This document shows, one piece after another, positions 7,932 to 18,253 of a DNA stretch of 64,000 nucleotides. The position numbers were made by a program, and so were the translations under genes. Where the stretch lies: the NCBI GenBank assembly GCA_963663495.1, contig OY760427.1, positions 1,178,001 through 1,242,000 on the forward strand. The letters are read 5' to 3'. A model generated the notes under the pieces. It did not search any database. It was not told the origin of the DNA and worked only from the letters and a program-made list of their open reading frames with translations. Each line of letters begins with the position of its first letter. Position 1 is the stretch's first letter. Source of the DNA: G963663495 sp963663495 (GTDB lineage Bacteria; Bacteroidota; Rhodothermia; Rhodothermales; Bin80).

Positions 7932-9509
7932 TTACGATTTTGATTCCAGCACCATTTGCTCAACGTCGCGCAGCAGTGCTTTTGCGTCGTAAATGATGCC
8001 ATCCTTAATAGTATAACGTATTCCGCCCACACGTTCCACTTGGCCTGTATCGTCATTCAGACGTACGGCGCCGGTACCATAAAGTACCTTGAAATTAGCC
8101 AGCGGGTTTTCTTCCACGATTAACATGTCGGCCCGCAACCCGGCGCGAATCACCCCGAATTCAATGCCGCGATCCAAAGGCTTGAAGATTTCCTCAGCCC
8201 CGTGCATCGTCGCCGCGCGGACAACCTCCAGCGAATGGAATCCTGCCTCTTGCAGCAGTTCGAGTTCCAGAATGGTTCCAAAACCGTACAACTGGTAGAT
8301 GTATCCGCTATCTGAGCCGACAGTCACTTTCCCACCCCGATTCTTGTATTCATTCAGAAATTTCATCCACACCTGATAAAAACGTTTCCAGGCTATTTCG
8401 TCGTGGGTGGTCCAGTCGTACCAGTAGGAGCCGTGGTCAATTCGACTCGGGTCAAAGAATTCCTGCAATGTCGGTAGCGTGTACTTGCTGTGCCAGTCCG
8501 CAGTGCGGGCGCGCATGACATCTCGCCCGGCGCTGTAGATCGTCATGGTCGGGTTGATGAAGAAGTCGAGCTCCAGCAATTCATCTTGTAGTGCGCGCCA
8601 CTTCTTGCCCCCCGGCTTGACCAGCTTCCACTGCCGTGCTACCTGCGCAAACCGCAGCTGTTCGTCGTTGTAGTCCATTTCTGCGGGCCAAGGTTGTACA
8701 TCATTGGCCTCGTACATGGCCTCAAAGAGGCCGTAGAAGTGGGTCATCCCGGTCAGGCCGAGCCGCGCGGCATCCAAGGCGTTCATCTGGGCAACGCCCA
8801 TCTGTCCCAGATGAGCTGTAGACCCCATGCTGTGCTTGGCGGCCTCATCCAACAATGCCTCCATTATTGGTGGGGGATAGGAACCCAGCTTCAATCCGTC
8901 CACACCGCTCTCTGAAGCAAAGCGGACCCATTCGCGGGCTTCCTCCGGTGAATGTATCTGCCTGTCGTCCCAGCCGCTTCCTGGCCGGTGGTATGACACG
9001 ATGTGGGGAGCAACGATTTCATTACGTGCGCTGCGTGCTTTTTCATTGAGAGACCACTCGAAGGGTCCGGTCGGCACTCCCCGGACCGTGGTGATTCCGT
9101 GCGCGAGCCAAAGCTTGTATACGTATTCGGCATTTGGTGCCTTGGGAACGCCACCGGTATGGGCGTGGAGGTCCACAATACCGGGCATGACATACATACC
9201 GCGGGCATCAATCTCGCGTGTAGCGTCGTCGGGTCGGCGGTCCTCGTTGATTTCCAGGTGGGGAGCTCCAACGCTGGCAACACGTACGATCCGGTTGCCT
9301 TCCACGACAATATCCACGGGGCTTCGCGGCGGCGCCCCGGTACCGTCAATCATCGTCGCTCCGCGTATGATGAGGCGTTCAAATGGGCCTTCACCCTCGG
9401 TGGCCGCGCGGTCCGGTGCGCCCGTCAGCGTCTCCTGGGCTTGTGAGGGAAGTACCAGAAGGGACGCCATCGCTGCACAGGAAATGGCGAAAAACCGAAT
9501 CATTGCCAT
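7932..9509 (-). CDS. Exported metal-dependent amidohydrolase
   Basis: About 525 residues. Signal peptide MAMIRFFAISCAAMASLLVLPSQAQ, then an amidohydrolase TIM barrel: metal-binding HAHT in VMPGIVDLHAHTGG, DGLKLGS with the likely bridging lysine, His in STAHLG and MTHFYG, and the catalytic Asp in TVGSDSG, followed by LRADMLIVEENPL of the C-terminal beta-sandwich. It would hydrolyse an amide or ester bond, substrate unknown. The ATG at 9509 overlaps the NIPSNAP stop by one base (TAATG), so the two are translationally coupled; the frame upstream of 9509 lies inside the NIPSNAP gene and was not used. Neighbouring tctCBA suggests import of the released acid (inference). Confidence 0.85.
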   Translation of the reverse strand: MAMIRFFAISCAAMASLLVLPSQAQETLTGAPDRAATEGEGPFERLIIRGATMIDGTGAPPRSPVDIVVEGNRIVRVASVGAPHLEINEDRRPDDATREIDARGMYVMPGIVDLHAHTGGVPKAPNAEYVYKLWLAHGITTVRGVPTGPFEWSLNEKARSARNEIVAPHIVSYHRPGSGWDDRQIHSPEEAREWVRFASESGVDGLKLGSYPPPIMEALLDEAAKHSMGSTAHLGQMGVAQMNALDAARLGLTGMTHFYGLFEAMYEANDVQPWPAEMDYNDEQLRFAQVARQWKLVKPGGKKWRALQDELLELDFFINPTMTIYSAGRDVMRARTADWHSKYTLPTLQEFFDPSRIDHGSYWYDWTTHDEIAWKRFYQVWMKFLNEYKNRGGKVTVGSDSGYIYQLYGFGTILELELLQEAGFHSLEVVRAATMHGAEEIFKPLDRGIEFGVIRAGLRADMLIVEENPLANFKVLYGTGAVRLNDDTGQVERVGGIRYTIKDGIIYDAKALLRDVEQMVLESKS

Positions 9510-10267
9510 TAAATCTGAGAAAAGGGAAGTGGCTGCAGGATAACATCGGATATGTTGGATACCGTATTTGCATACTGCGGATCGTCTCTCAGCGCGATCC
9601 ATTCAGGGTCATCAATGAACGTGGCCCATGCTTGGTCACGCTCCTGCATGTCAGCAAAGGACAGCATGTAGGTAAGGTTGGGCATACGGGGCCCGACGAT
9701 CGTCTCCCCGAAGAACACCGGTACCAGTCCCGTCTTGCGGAAGATTGCGATTTCTCCGCCTTCGTTGAACATATCAATCTTCTTCTGCCCGGCCTTCATA
9801 CTGTGGCTTTCGTACACGCGTAATTCAAAGATGCGAGTCTGGTGTTGTGGGGGCACTTCTACTGTCGGCATGTCCTTGAATGCTATCAGAAGCTGGCGCT
9901 CTTGGCGAACGTAGGCAGGGTCGGAGAGAGGGGCATTCAAGAAATCAGTCCCGGCCGTGCGATAGTCCGCGTCGTCCAGTAGCCGAGCTGGCGTATTGAT
10001 GAACGAATCCAGCGATGCATGCGGCACCAGCACAAACAGCGATGGTCTGGAAGGGCCGTACACAGCCCGAAACACGCCGACAGGACCGGTGCCCAACCGC
10101 CCGAGCGCAGGCAATGCTACATCGCGATAGAAGTCAGCAACACGATTTCTCGTAGGTCCAACCTGCGTACGGTACTCAATAAATTCGAGGATCTGCTGAT
10201 CTGCATTCCGGGAGAATGGGCTCACGAACGGCAGCCCTGCAGCAGCCATGAAAGATCTTCGATGCAC
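9509..10267 (-). CDS. NIPSNAP-family protein with Tat-like signal
   Basis: 252 residues. The N-terminus MHRRSFMAAAGLPFVSPFSR contains an RRSF twin-arginine-like motif and a short hydrophobic stretch, suggesting Tat export. Two related ferredoxin-like halves follow; the second contains FELRVYES, the typical NIPSNAP opening strand, then an EIAIFRKTGLVPVFFGET strand-turn and a W-FIDDPEW stretch. NIPSNAP proteins have no firm biochemical role. This is the first gene of the six-gene minus-strand run leading to tctA. Confidence 0.8.
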   Translation of the reverse strand: MHRRSFMAAAGLPFVSPFSRNADQQILEFIEYRTQVGPTRNRVADFYRDVALPALGRLGTGPVGVFRAVYGPSRPSLFVLVPHASLDSFINTPARLLDDADYRTAGTDFLNAPLSDPAYVRQERQLLIAFKDMPTVEVPPQHQTRIFELRVYESHSMKAGQKKIDMFNEGGEIAIFRKTGLVPVFFGETIVGPRMPNLTYMLSFADMQERDQAWATFIDDPEWIALRDDPQYANTVSNISDVILQPLPFSQI

Positions 10268-10638
10268 GGGGACGAGATTCTATGAACGAACCGAAAAGCG
10301 AACAATAGTATAAGCAATGGACAGGGTTAAAGTTAACTGATGATAGATCAACGGAAAGCGGATGTTATGGCCATCTAGTGTTTGCCAGAAAAGTATGGTC
10401 TTGCGAGCGACTCTTGGCTGAGTGGGGGGCTGGAATTCGAATTGGGGATCGGAATGACAAGTCAGCAAGGATTTTTCGACGGTAACGGTGCCGACTTTGT
10501 CCGCTCACGCCGGCAATCCTAGGGTTTTGACGTTGATCAGACGTGTTTTTGTCGTCCATCAGCGAGGCATGAACATACGTTGGCCTCTCGCCCTTGCAGG
10601 CTACCTTGATTCTGTGCTGAAGACGCTCGCGCGAGTAC
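10268..10638. other. Intergenic stretch between NIPSNAP operon and ISNCY
   Basis: 371 bp with no coding frame that resembles a known protein. It should hold the promoter of the minus-strand NIPSNAP-tct run and one end of the ISNCY element. No inverted repeat matching the other side of the transposase could be recognised by eye. Confidence 0.4.
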
Positions 10639-12063
10639 CTACGCCGCGCGCTTGCGGGCCTGCTCGCACCGCCTTCGTCGCTCCTCGCTCCGCTTCACTA
10701 TCTGTCCGATACGGTGCACATTTGCCGCTACCACTACCAGCGCCACCGTTCGAACAAAGCCTTCCTTGCCACGGGTCCGTATCAAACCCAGGCCCCGATG
10801 ATTCAAATTGTTGATCGCCGACTCCACTGCCGGATGCTGACGACGACCCTCCACAAACTTCGGATCGGATTCCCTCTCCTTGTCCGCTTTGCTCAACTTA
10901 CCCCTCTTCGGCATGATCACCGTGTCCAACACCGGCTCCAGCGCCTTACGGTTCTTTACCGATGAGTACCCCTTATCCATGCTGCACGATGTGATCGCCG
11001 GATACCGATCCTTCGCTTCCTTCATAAACCCCACAATCATATCCGAATCCACCCCTTCGTGCAGTATCTGATGCCACAATATCAACTGATGCTGATCCTC
11101 CAGCACGCATACCGGCAGACCCAACTCCGCAATCACCCCCGCCTTCCCCTTGGTGATCCAACGAGTATGCGGCTCATGTATCGAAAATACCTTCTCATCA
11201 TGCGGAATCACCTCCCCCTTCAATAGACGCCTATCTACTTGATCTATCTGCCTTTGTGCATCTGCCAAGTACCGCAACACCTCCTCAAGATCCGCGTCTT
11301 TCTCCTTCAACACGCTGACACTGCTCTCCGCACGCTCAATCAGAACACGACACATCTTCACATACTTTTTTACCTTCGACTCATCACGCCACTGACGGTG
11401 CGTACGCACCCGGTTGAAGGCCTTCTTCAAGGTACGACTCCAGTACACAGCCTTGCGCCAGCCCGCAAGGCTGTGCGCCTCACATGCGCAATGCAACTCC
11501 CGAATCAGGCACCGCATCGATTCCCACAACAAACGAACATCCGTAGGCCACTCCACATTCGCTTTGGCCACCGCCGAATCAACCCGGCAAAGAAGCGGCT
11601 CCTCTGGCTCCTGTTCTACCAATCGGTGACCGCAAGCCACCACCGCATCGTTGATCTGCTTCAGGATGTCCGCTGTTAGCAGGCTCACGTTATCAATAAC
11701 GGTCTGCAGCTGATAGACAGGCTCGTCCCAGAAATTCGTATGCCCCAGCATCTGGCGCACCTCCAAATGATTGGCGGCCAGGCTCCTCAAACGATCAAAG
11801 TCGCAGTTGAGGGCCTGCTTCAATACCCCCAAGACAAAGACGCGCCAAAGTGCCATCCCCGGACGACCACGCTGCAAATCAATATTCGGAAGCAACTGCT
11901 TCTCCAGGATCTCAAAGATCTTCTGCCGAGCCGTTGGGTCGCAATACAGGTGCTGCAGACCTTTTAGCACTGCCGGTATATCGTCCCGGTCTTTGGGGTG
12001 GAAGGTCATCTCTTCAATGGGGACCTGCCCGAGCTTAAACTGTGTATCCTCTACAATCCGCAT
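10639..12063 (-). CDS. ISNCY-family transposase
   Basis: 474 residues, intact. It opens MRIVEDTQFKLGQVPIEEMT, the usual ISNCY start, then RDDIPAVLKGLQHLY, a KQALNCDFDRL helix and the catalytic block VDSAVAKANVEWPTDVRLLW (Asp followed by PTD-x-LLW). The middle and C-terminal parts contain FSIHEPHTRWITKGKAG, SMDKGYSS and HPAVESAINNLNHRGL with the presumed catalytic Glu. DDE-type transposition is inferred for this family. The start at 12063 was preferred over an in-frame ATG ten codons upstream. Terminal repeats could not be placed; the element sits between the NIPSNAP operon and glycerate kinase. Confidence 0.85.
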   Translation of the reverse strand: MRIVEDTQFKLGQVPIEEMTFHPKDRDDIPAVLKGLQHLYCDPTARQKIFEILEKQLLPNIDLQRGRPGMALWRVFVLGVLKQALNCDFDRLRSLAANHLEVRQMLGHTNFWDEPVYQLQTVIDNVSLLTADILKQINDAVVACGHRLVEQEPEEPLLCRVDSAVAKANVEWPTDVRLLWESMRCLIRELHCACEAHSLAGWRKAVYWSRTLKKAFNRVRTHRQWRDESKVKKYVKMCRVLIERAESSVSVLKEKDADLEEVLRYLADAQRQIDQVDRRLLKGEVIPHDEKVFSIHEPHTRWITKGKAGVIAELGLPVCVLEDQHQLILWHQILHEGVDSDMIVGFMKEAKDRYPAITSCSMDKGYSSVKNRKALEPVLDTVIMPKRGKLSKADKERESDPKFVEGRRQHPAVESAINNLNHRGLGLIRTRGKEGFVRTVALVVVAANVHRIGQIVKRSEERRRRCEQARKRAA

Positions 12064-12227
12064 GGTAGTAATCGTATGAATAATCGGCCCCAAGGGGCCT
12101 TATATCGATGAAAACGCCCGAAACAGAAGGATTTGGCCAAACATTCGTTAGAGACACGCTGGCTGAATAATCTGCAATGTGCAAATACGGTATGGCTCAT
12201 ATCCATCTGTAACCGTAACGCTTACAG

Positions 12228-13550
12228 GTGGATAGAACGAGTATCAAACGGCCTTGTTTCGCCGTTTTTCAGCCCTCCTACCTTTTTCTGGCAAACACCA
12301 TCTATGAGGCTGCAGTTCAGAGCGTTCAGGCTGCCAGGCTTTTCGCCACGATTAATCTGGAAGGGCTGATAGGCCGAAGGCTGTCCAGTTTTCGCCGGGT
12401 GCGGGTTGTTGGCGCAGGCAAGGCCGCCATGGCCATGGCATGTGCGCTTGAGAGGCATCTGGACCATACCGATGTCACAGGGCGTGTGGTGGTTCCGCAC
12501 GGATATACAGTTACCGGTCCAAGTCCGACAGCGTTCGCAGTAGATGAGGGTGGACATCCCATGCCGGATCTTCACGGGTTGCATGCAGCACAGGCGGCGC
12601 TACAGATTGCGCGCGATTGCAGCGCGGACGATCTGCTGATAGTGCTCCTGTCTGGCGGCGGCTCTGCGCTCTGGTTTGCTCCTTCGGTTCGGCCGGAGGC
12701 ATTGCGGTGCACGACAGCGTTGCTGTTGAATCGGGGTGCGACGATACAGGAATTAAACACCGTTCGCCGCCACTTGTCTGCAATCAAGGGCGGGCGGCTT
12801 GCACGAGCTGCATACCCTGCCAAGGTGCTGACGCTGGCGATTTCGGATGTGATAGGGGATGCCCCCGCCGTAATAGCAAGCGGTCCGACCGTCGGTAATC
12901 CTTCGATGCCCGAAGCGGCTGCGGGTGTGGCGACCAGGTACCGCCTTTGGCCGGAGATGCCAGGCGAAGTGGTGTGCTCATTGCGGAAGCGTGCTGACGC
13001 CCCTGCCGCCGCCGATGCGTGCTTTAACAGATGTACATACCACCTTATAGGGAGCAATGCGGTGGCTCTTGATGCTGCATGCGAGGAAGCACGCCAGCGG
13101 GGCTACACGGCACAAGTGAGGAGTAGATCTCTGCAAGGGGAAGCCCGTCGCGTAGGAACCGAGGTGGGCAGGAAGGCAGCTTGCCTGCCTCCTGGGCATG
13201 TGCGGCTGTGGGGAGGTGAAACTACCGTAACCGTGCGTGGCACAGGTATTGGTGGTAGGTGTCAGGAGTTGGTGCTGGCAGCGGCCATGGAGCTTGAGCG
13301 CGGCGATACATCCGCACTCGTGCTCAGCGCGGGAACAGATGGCATTGATGGCCCCACAGATGCCGCGGGCGCGTGGGCAACGTATCATACGACTCGAAAG
13401 GGGCGCAACATTGGATTGGAACCCGGAGATGCGCTACGCAATAACGACGCGCACATCTTCTTTGCGCACATCTCGCAACTTGTGCGGACCGGACCGACCC
13501 ACACCAACGTGATGGACATCACCATAGCAATAGCACCGCCGGATGCCTAA
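12228..13550 (+). CDS. Glycerate 2-kinase, GckA/TtuD (MOFRL) type
   Basis: 440 residues. It phosphorylates glycerate to 2-phosphoglycerate in the cytoplasm, linking glyoxylate/glycerate or hydroxypyruvate metabolism to glycolysis. Visible motifs: VRVVGAGKAAMAMA near the N-terminus, LIVLLSGGGSALWFAP, NTVRRHLSAIKGGRLA, ISDVIGDAPAVIASGPT, and the C-terminal MOFRL part with GGETTVTVRGTGIGGRCQEL and SAGTDGIDGPTDAAGA. The GTG at 12228 gives about 20 residues more than the usual N-terminus, so a later start is possible. The 3' end overlaps the DUF255 gene by 8 bp, suggesting one transcript. Confidence 0.92.
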   Translation: MDRTSIKRPCFAVFQPSYLFLANTIYEAAVQSVQAARLFATINLEGLIGRRLSSFRRVRVVGAGKAAMAMACALERHLDHTDVTGRVVVPHGYTVTGPSPTAFAVDEGGHPMPDLHGLHAAQAALQIARDCSADDLLIVLLSGGGSALWFAPSVRPEALRCTTALLLNRGATIQELNTVRRHLSAIKGGRLARAAYPAKVLTLAISDVIGDAPAVIASGPTVGNPSMPEAAAGVATRYRLWPEMPGEVVCSLRKRADAPAAADACFNRCTYHLIGSNAVALDAACEEARQRGYTAQVRSRSLQGEARRVGTEVGRKAACLPPGHVRLWGGETTVTVRGTGIGGRCQELVLAAAMELERGDTSALVLSAGTDGIDGPTDAAGAWATYHTTRKGRNIGLEPGDALRNNDAHIFFAHISQLVRTGPTHTNVMDITIAIAPPDA

Positions 13551-15582
13551 CCTTCTCGCACAGTCGAAGAGCCCGTATTTACTGCAGCATGCCACCAATC
13601 CCGTGGACTGGTGGCCGTGGTCTGCAGCTGCGTTCAATGCTGCGCGCGAGCGCGATATACCGGTGTTCTTATCTATCGGGTATGCGACCTGCCACTGGTG
13701 CCATGTGATGGAACACGAGTCGTTCGAGGACCCGGAGATCGCGGCCCTTATGAACGCTGCATTCGTGAACATCAAGGTGGACCGCGAAGAACGCCCGGAC
13801 ATTGATACGATCTATATGGCGGTGTGTCAGATGATGACCGGGAGCGGAGGATGGCCGCTGACCGCTATTCTGACGCCCGACAAGCGGCCCTTCTTTTCAG
13901 GCACCTATTTTCCTAAACAGAGCCGGCACGGGCGTATCGGCATGGCTGACCTTGTACCCAGGGTGCAGCAGATCTGGCGGGAGCGTAGACACGAAGTAGA
14001 GCAGCAGGCATTGCAGGTAACCGGAGCCCTGATACAGAACTCCACCGCGAATACGAGTGGAGAAGTGCCGGGGACGGAGGCCTTGGACGCGGCCTACGGT
14101 GAGCTGCGGAGCCGATATGATAAGAAGCGTGGCGGGTTCGGTTCAGCACCCAAGTTTCCCTCTCCTAGTGTATTAAGATTCTTGCTGCGGTACTGGAAAC
14201 GGTCGGGCCAGAAAGAGGCGCTGTTGATGGTGGAGCACACACTGAAGCAGATGCGGACCGGTGGCATCTTTGACCACATTGGCTACGGATTCCACCGCTA
14301 CTCTACGGATCCCGACTGGCTGCTGCCGCATTTTGAAAAAATGCTGTACGACCAAGCCCTGCACATTCTGGCGTACACGGAGGCCTATCAGGCAACAGGT
14401 AATGATTTCTACGAAAAGGTGGCCCGGGAAGTGATTGCCTACGTACTGCGCGACCTGACCACTGAGGAGGGCGCGTTTGAGTGTGCATCGGATGCTGATA
14501 GTGAAGGTCGGGAGGGCAAGTTTTACGTTTGGCGTATTGAGGAACTGCATGCGGTGTTGGGTGCTTCCCTCGCCAATGATTTGGTGGCAGCCCTTAACGT
14601 GCAGCCCGGGGGAAACTTCGTTGACGAGGCCACGCGCAAGGCTACGGGAGAGAATATTCTACATGGCTCTGGTCCTTTCGCTGAGGGTCACCTACGGGCG
14701 GCGCGCGCAAGGTTGTTTGAGCATCGGGAGAGCCGCATTCACCCTTTCAAGGACGACAAAGTGCTTACGGACTGGAATGGACTGATGATTGCAGCGCTCG
14801 CTCGGGCGGCGCGCGTATTTGATGCCCCGGAGTACTTACAGGCAGCACGGCGCGCTGCGACATTTGTCGAAGAGCACCTATTGAGGGATGGTCGACTTTT
14901 GCATCGTTGGCGGAACGGAGAAGCGGCCATCATGGGCATGCTGGAAGACTATGCCTATTACGTTGAAGGCCTTTTGGAGCTCTTTGAAGCAGGTGCGGAG
15001 CCTCGCGACCTTGAACTGGCTCAGTCGCTCGTTGCGATTTGCAATGAGCACCACTATGATTCGCCGAGCGGCGGGTACTTCTTGACGGCAGTGGACGCTG
15101 AATCGTTGTTGGTGCGATCCCGGCAGGCAATTGACGGTGCGTTGCCATCGGGTAACGGTGTGATGATGATGAATCTGGTACGACTGGGGCACCTGACAGG
15201 GAATGCGGAGCACTTGGAACGCGCCTTGGCCCTGGTGGCAGGCTTTGCCCGTACCGTACAGGCGCACCCGTCGGGACATGTGGCCATACTGTCGGCGTTG
15301 GATCTTGCCCTAGGACCAACGTATGAGGTCGTAGTCTGTGGTGATCGCGGAGCGGCAGATATGCAGGCAATGCTCAATCGTCTACATTCCAGCTATTTGC
15401 CGCGGGCCGTGATTATCGTAAAGCAGATGGGCGAAACCGGCGCACTACGACGCCTGGTACCGGGCGTAGCCAGCCAGCGTATGGTGAATGGCATGGCCAC
15501 GGCCTTTGTGTGCCGCAACTTTGCATGCAACCTTCCCACTACGAGCATAGAGGAGATGCTTAGCCAATTGGAGCATGCGTAG
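13543..15582 (+). CDS. Thioredoxin-domain protein of the DUF255/YyaL (SSP411) family
   Basis: 679 residues. The N-terminal thioredoxin-like domain has SKSPYLLQHATNPVDWWPW and the redox pair in CHWCHVM, followed by KVDREERPDID and GGWPLTAILTPD. The remainder is an (alpha/alpha)6-type barrel with DHIGYGFHRYSTDPDWLLPH and FEKMLYDQA, as in N-acylglucosamine 2-epimerase-like folds. The family is widespread with no agreed function; thiol-redox activity is inferred from CxxC. It overlaps glycerate kinase upstream and thiolase downstream by 8 bp each, consistent with one operon. Cytoplasmic, with no signal peptide. Confidence 0.93.
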   Translation: MPNLLAQSKSPYLLQHATNPVDWWPWSAAAFNAARERDIPVFLSIGYATCHWCHVMEHESFEDPEIAALMNAAFVNIKVDREERPDIDTIYMAVCQMMTGSGGWPLTAILTPDKRPFFSGTYFPKQSRHGRIGMADLVPRVQQIWRERRHEVEQQALQVTGALIQNSTANTSGEVPGTEALDAAYGELRSRYDKKRGGFGSAPKFPSPSVLRFLLRYWKRSGQKEALLMVEHTLKQMRTGGIFDHIGYGFHRYSTDPDWLLPHFEKMLYDQALHILAYTEAYQATGNDFYEKVAREVIAYVLRDLTTEEGAFECASDADSEGREGKFYVWRIEELHAVLGASLANDLVAALNVQPGGNFVDEATRKATGENILHGSGPFAEGHLRAARARLFEHRESRIHPFKDDKVLTDWNGLMIAALARAARVFDAPEYLQAARRAATFVEEHLLRDGRLLHRWRNGEAAIMGMLEDYAYYVEGLLELFEAGAEPRDLELAQSLVAICNEHHYDSPSGGYFLTAVDAESLLVRSRQAIDGALPSGNGVMMMNLVRLGHLTGNAEHLERALALVAGFARTVQAHPSGHVAILSALDLALGPTYEVVVCGDRGAADMQAMLNRLHSSYLPRAVIIVKQMGETGALRRLVPGVASQRMVNGMATAFVCRNFACNLPTTSIEEMLSQLEHA

Positions 15583-16738
15583 CGTATACATTGTTGACGC
15601 GGTGCGCTCTCCGATTGGAAAACTTGGCGGTGCACTCAGTGAAATGGCTGCCCCAGATCTGGCAGCACCCGTAATGACACAGGCGCTTCGGCGGGCTGCC
15701 ATCGCACCGGAGGTATTGGACCTTGTTATTCTCGGAAACGTGTTGCGCGGCGGGCTGGGACAACTGGTACCGCGTCAGGCTGCCCTGAAGGCAGGCATCC
15801 CAGCGTCGGTAGATGCGCTTGCGCTTGACATGGTATGTGCTTCCGGCATGATGAGTGTGATCACGGCGGCGGCGCACATTCGCGCAGGTGATGCGGAAAT
15901 CATTCTGGCGGGTGGCGTGGAATCAATGTCAGGCGCCGGCTTCGTGGTTTCTGCCGATGCCCGAAACAAGCTTTCCTATGTCGTTGAGCAGGCAGTAACG
16001 CCCAAGGACATGCTGATGGTGGACGGGCTCACCAATCCACGATCAGGCGCTTTAATGGGTGTCGAAGCAGAGCAGCTCCTGGACCATGTCAGTGTTTCAC
16101 GTCAGGACTTGGATCGCGTTGCCGCGGAGTCGCACCGTAGAGCTGCCTGTTCGGACCGGTTTGAAGCGGAGATCGTACCCGTAAGCCCTCAATTGATGAA
16201 GGACGAAGGGGTGCGCCCGGATACGTCTGTTGAAAATTTGTCTGTCTTGCGGCCGGTGTTTCGCGAGGACGGTTTGCTAACGGCTGGCAATAGCAGCCAG
16301 ATTAGTGACGGTGCAGCGGCGTTGGTGCTTGCAAGCGGCGATGCTGTACGAGGTAATGGCCTGCGCCCGCGGGCGAGGATACTGGGTAGCGGCTGGGTAT
16401 CAAGCACTCCCTGGCGGTTTATTGAAGCTCCAGAAGGTGCGGTTCGGCGCCTCTTGGCAAGGGTACCATTGGCGCTTGGTGATATTGATCTGTTCGAGAA
16501 TAACGAGGCGTTTGCGCTTAGCAGCGTACTGTTTCACCGGGCCCTCGGCGTGGAGTACGATAGGCTGAATGTGCACGGTGGGGCTGTTGCCCTTGGGCAT
16601 CCGATTGGTTGTTCCGGCGCCCGTATACTTGTGACCTTATTGCATGCCTTGGAGGCATGTAATAAGGAAACCGGTATTGCGTCGATTTGCCACGGTCTAG
16701 GCGGTGCCACCGCTATTGCCATCAAACGGTGTAACTGA
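15575..16738 (+). CDS. Acetyl-CoA C-acyltransferase (thiolase)
   Basis: 387 residues, a full-length thiolase. The nucleophilic Cys lies in DMVCASGM (about residue 89), the active-site His in GGAVALGHPIGCSGARI, and the second Cys in SICHGLGGATA, close to the C-terminus as expected. It either condenses two acetyl-CoA or cleaves 3-ketoacyl-CoA; the sequence does not decide between biosynthetic (AtoB/PhaA) and degradative (FadA) use. No 3-hydroxyacyl-CoA dehydrogenase is adjacent. The start overlaps the DUF255 stop by 8 bp. TnpB element copy B begins 59 bp downstream. Confidence 0.92.
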   Translation: MRSVYIVDAVRSPIGKLGGALSEMAAPDLAAPVMTQALRRAAIAPEVLDLVILGNVLRGGLGQLVPRQAALKAGIPASVDALALDMVCASGMMSVITAAAHIRAGDAEIILAGGVESMSGAGFVVSADARNKLSYVVEQAVTPKDMLMVDGLTNPRSGALMGVEAEQLLDHVSVSRQDLDRVAAESHRRAACSDRFEAEIVPVSPQLMKDEGVRPDTSVENLSVLRPVFREDGLLTAGNSSQISDGAAALVLASGDAVRGNGLRPRARILGSGWVSSTPWRFIEAPEGAVRRLLARVPLALGDIDLFENNEAFALSSVLFHRALGVEYDRLNVHGGAVALGHPIGCSGARILVTLLHALEACNKETGIASICHGLGGATAIAIKRCN

Positions 16739-16796
16739 ACATGATTGTATAGTGTTTGACAGAAGTGTGCCACGAAGACTCACGGAGGTAAAATAT

Positions 16797-18253
16797 GGGA
16801 GTTATATGGCTGAGTGCCACGCGTTTTCGCAGGAGTTACTTTTTGTGCTTTGGTGGTGCAGACCGGATGGCTTTCGCCAGTTTTTCATAATCGGTTCCCG
16901 CTTTTCACGAAAAGACTGCAATTATTTCAAATAACTCAACACGTGGGTACGCATGCTATATAATTGCCATCTATTAGGGAGTTATATACCACAGTGCCAT
17001 GCCCGAAACGGTTAGTGCATACCGCAATATCACATACAGGCTGTTGCCCGGAAGTCGGAGTAACGCCAAGCACCTTGCTGGATTAGCGGGTGCGTGTAGG
17101 TTTGTGTGGAATGCCATCCTCGCAGAGCAGAGCGAGGCGTACAAGAAAGCGAAAGAGGCTGGAGAGAAGCCGCCCTCGGTAAGCTTCTTCTCGCTGGGGA
17201 AGCGGTTCACGGCGCTGCGCCGTACGGTCGAGTGGCTACCTGAATACTCCTTTGGTGTCGTTAGATACACATTGAAATATCAGGCGGATGCATGGAAGGC
17301 ATTCTTCAAGGAGGGTAAGAGAAGACCGAGATTCCATTCCAGACGTGGTAGTACGCCTTCGTTCACGATCCCGGATAACGTAAGGGTTCGGGATGGCAAG
17401 CTGTATATCCCGAGAGTGGGATATATGGCACTCCGCAGGCGGGGAGGCAACCCGTACCCTGATGGTATACCCGTCAAAGCCACGGTAAAGAAGAACGCCG
17501 GCAAAGGGTATGCTGTCATCTGCTACAAGATGGAGGCACCTGTAATAGAGGATACCGGCGGTGCTGTAGGCATTGACCGTAATTGCGGGCAGTGGCTATG
17601 GTCTCCACAGAGGGCGATACAAGCATTATCAGACAACCGGATACGAAGCGTCTTGATGCCAAGTTGAAGCGGCATCAGCGAAGACTGGCGAGACAGAAGA
17701 GAGGCTCCAACCGTCGTAACAGGCGGAAGCATAGAATCGCCCGCATACAGCGCAAGCGTGCTACCATCCTCAAGAATGCGAACCACCAGGTAAGTCGCAG
17801 TATTGCCAAATGCTCCTCAACGGTGATACTGGAGGACCTGAAGATCAAAGCGATGACATGTTCAGCTAAGGGAACGATGGAGAGCTTTGGCACAAACGCC
17901 AGACGGAAGTCTGGCCTCAACCGTGGGATACTGCGAACAGGTTGGGGTCAGCTGGATAAGATGCTGGGCTATAAGTGCCGCAAGGTGATAAAGGTTACCG
18001 CTGCCTATACCAGTCAGCAGTGTTCTGTGTGTGGGCACACAGAAGCGAGTACCCGTAAGACACGGAGCAAATTCACGTGTATGTCCTGTGGACATGCGGA
18101 TCATGCAGACCTGAATGCGGCTGCAAACATACTGGCCTCCGGGATTGGGGCTTCTGCACGGCGAGGGGCGTTCGGGTTACCGACCCCTATGACCCGTGAA
18201 ATTGATACTGGTGCCTCACTGTGTACAGTTGGTCGCTCACGTATATAATTCCC
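16797..18253 (+). mobile_element. TnpB element copy B, without target duplication
   Basis: 1457 bp, starting GGGAGTTATAT at 16797 and ending ATATAATTCCC at 18253, with the same internal layout as copies A and C. Flanks differ (TAAAATAT on the left, ATTGGAAT on the right), unlike the perfect 8-bp repeats of copies A and C. This suggests recombination between two copies or a deletion after insertion. Confidence 0.85.
16999..18248 (+). pseudogene. tnpB: tnpB, frameshifted before RuvC-I end (copy B)
   Basis: Compared with the intact gene at 44769, one base is missing near 17592 (GGGCAGTGGCTATGG against GGGCAGATCGCTATGG), directly after the RuvC-I motif GIDRNCGQ. The upstream frame then runs out at 17667 and the rest (RuvC-II LED, zinc finger, DLNAAANI) continues in another frame to 18248. 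Otherwise the sequence closely follows copies A and C, so the break looks recent. Confidence 0.88.
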
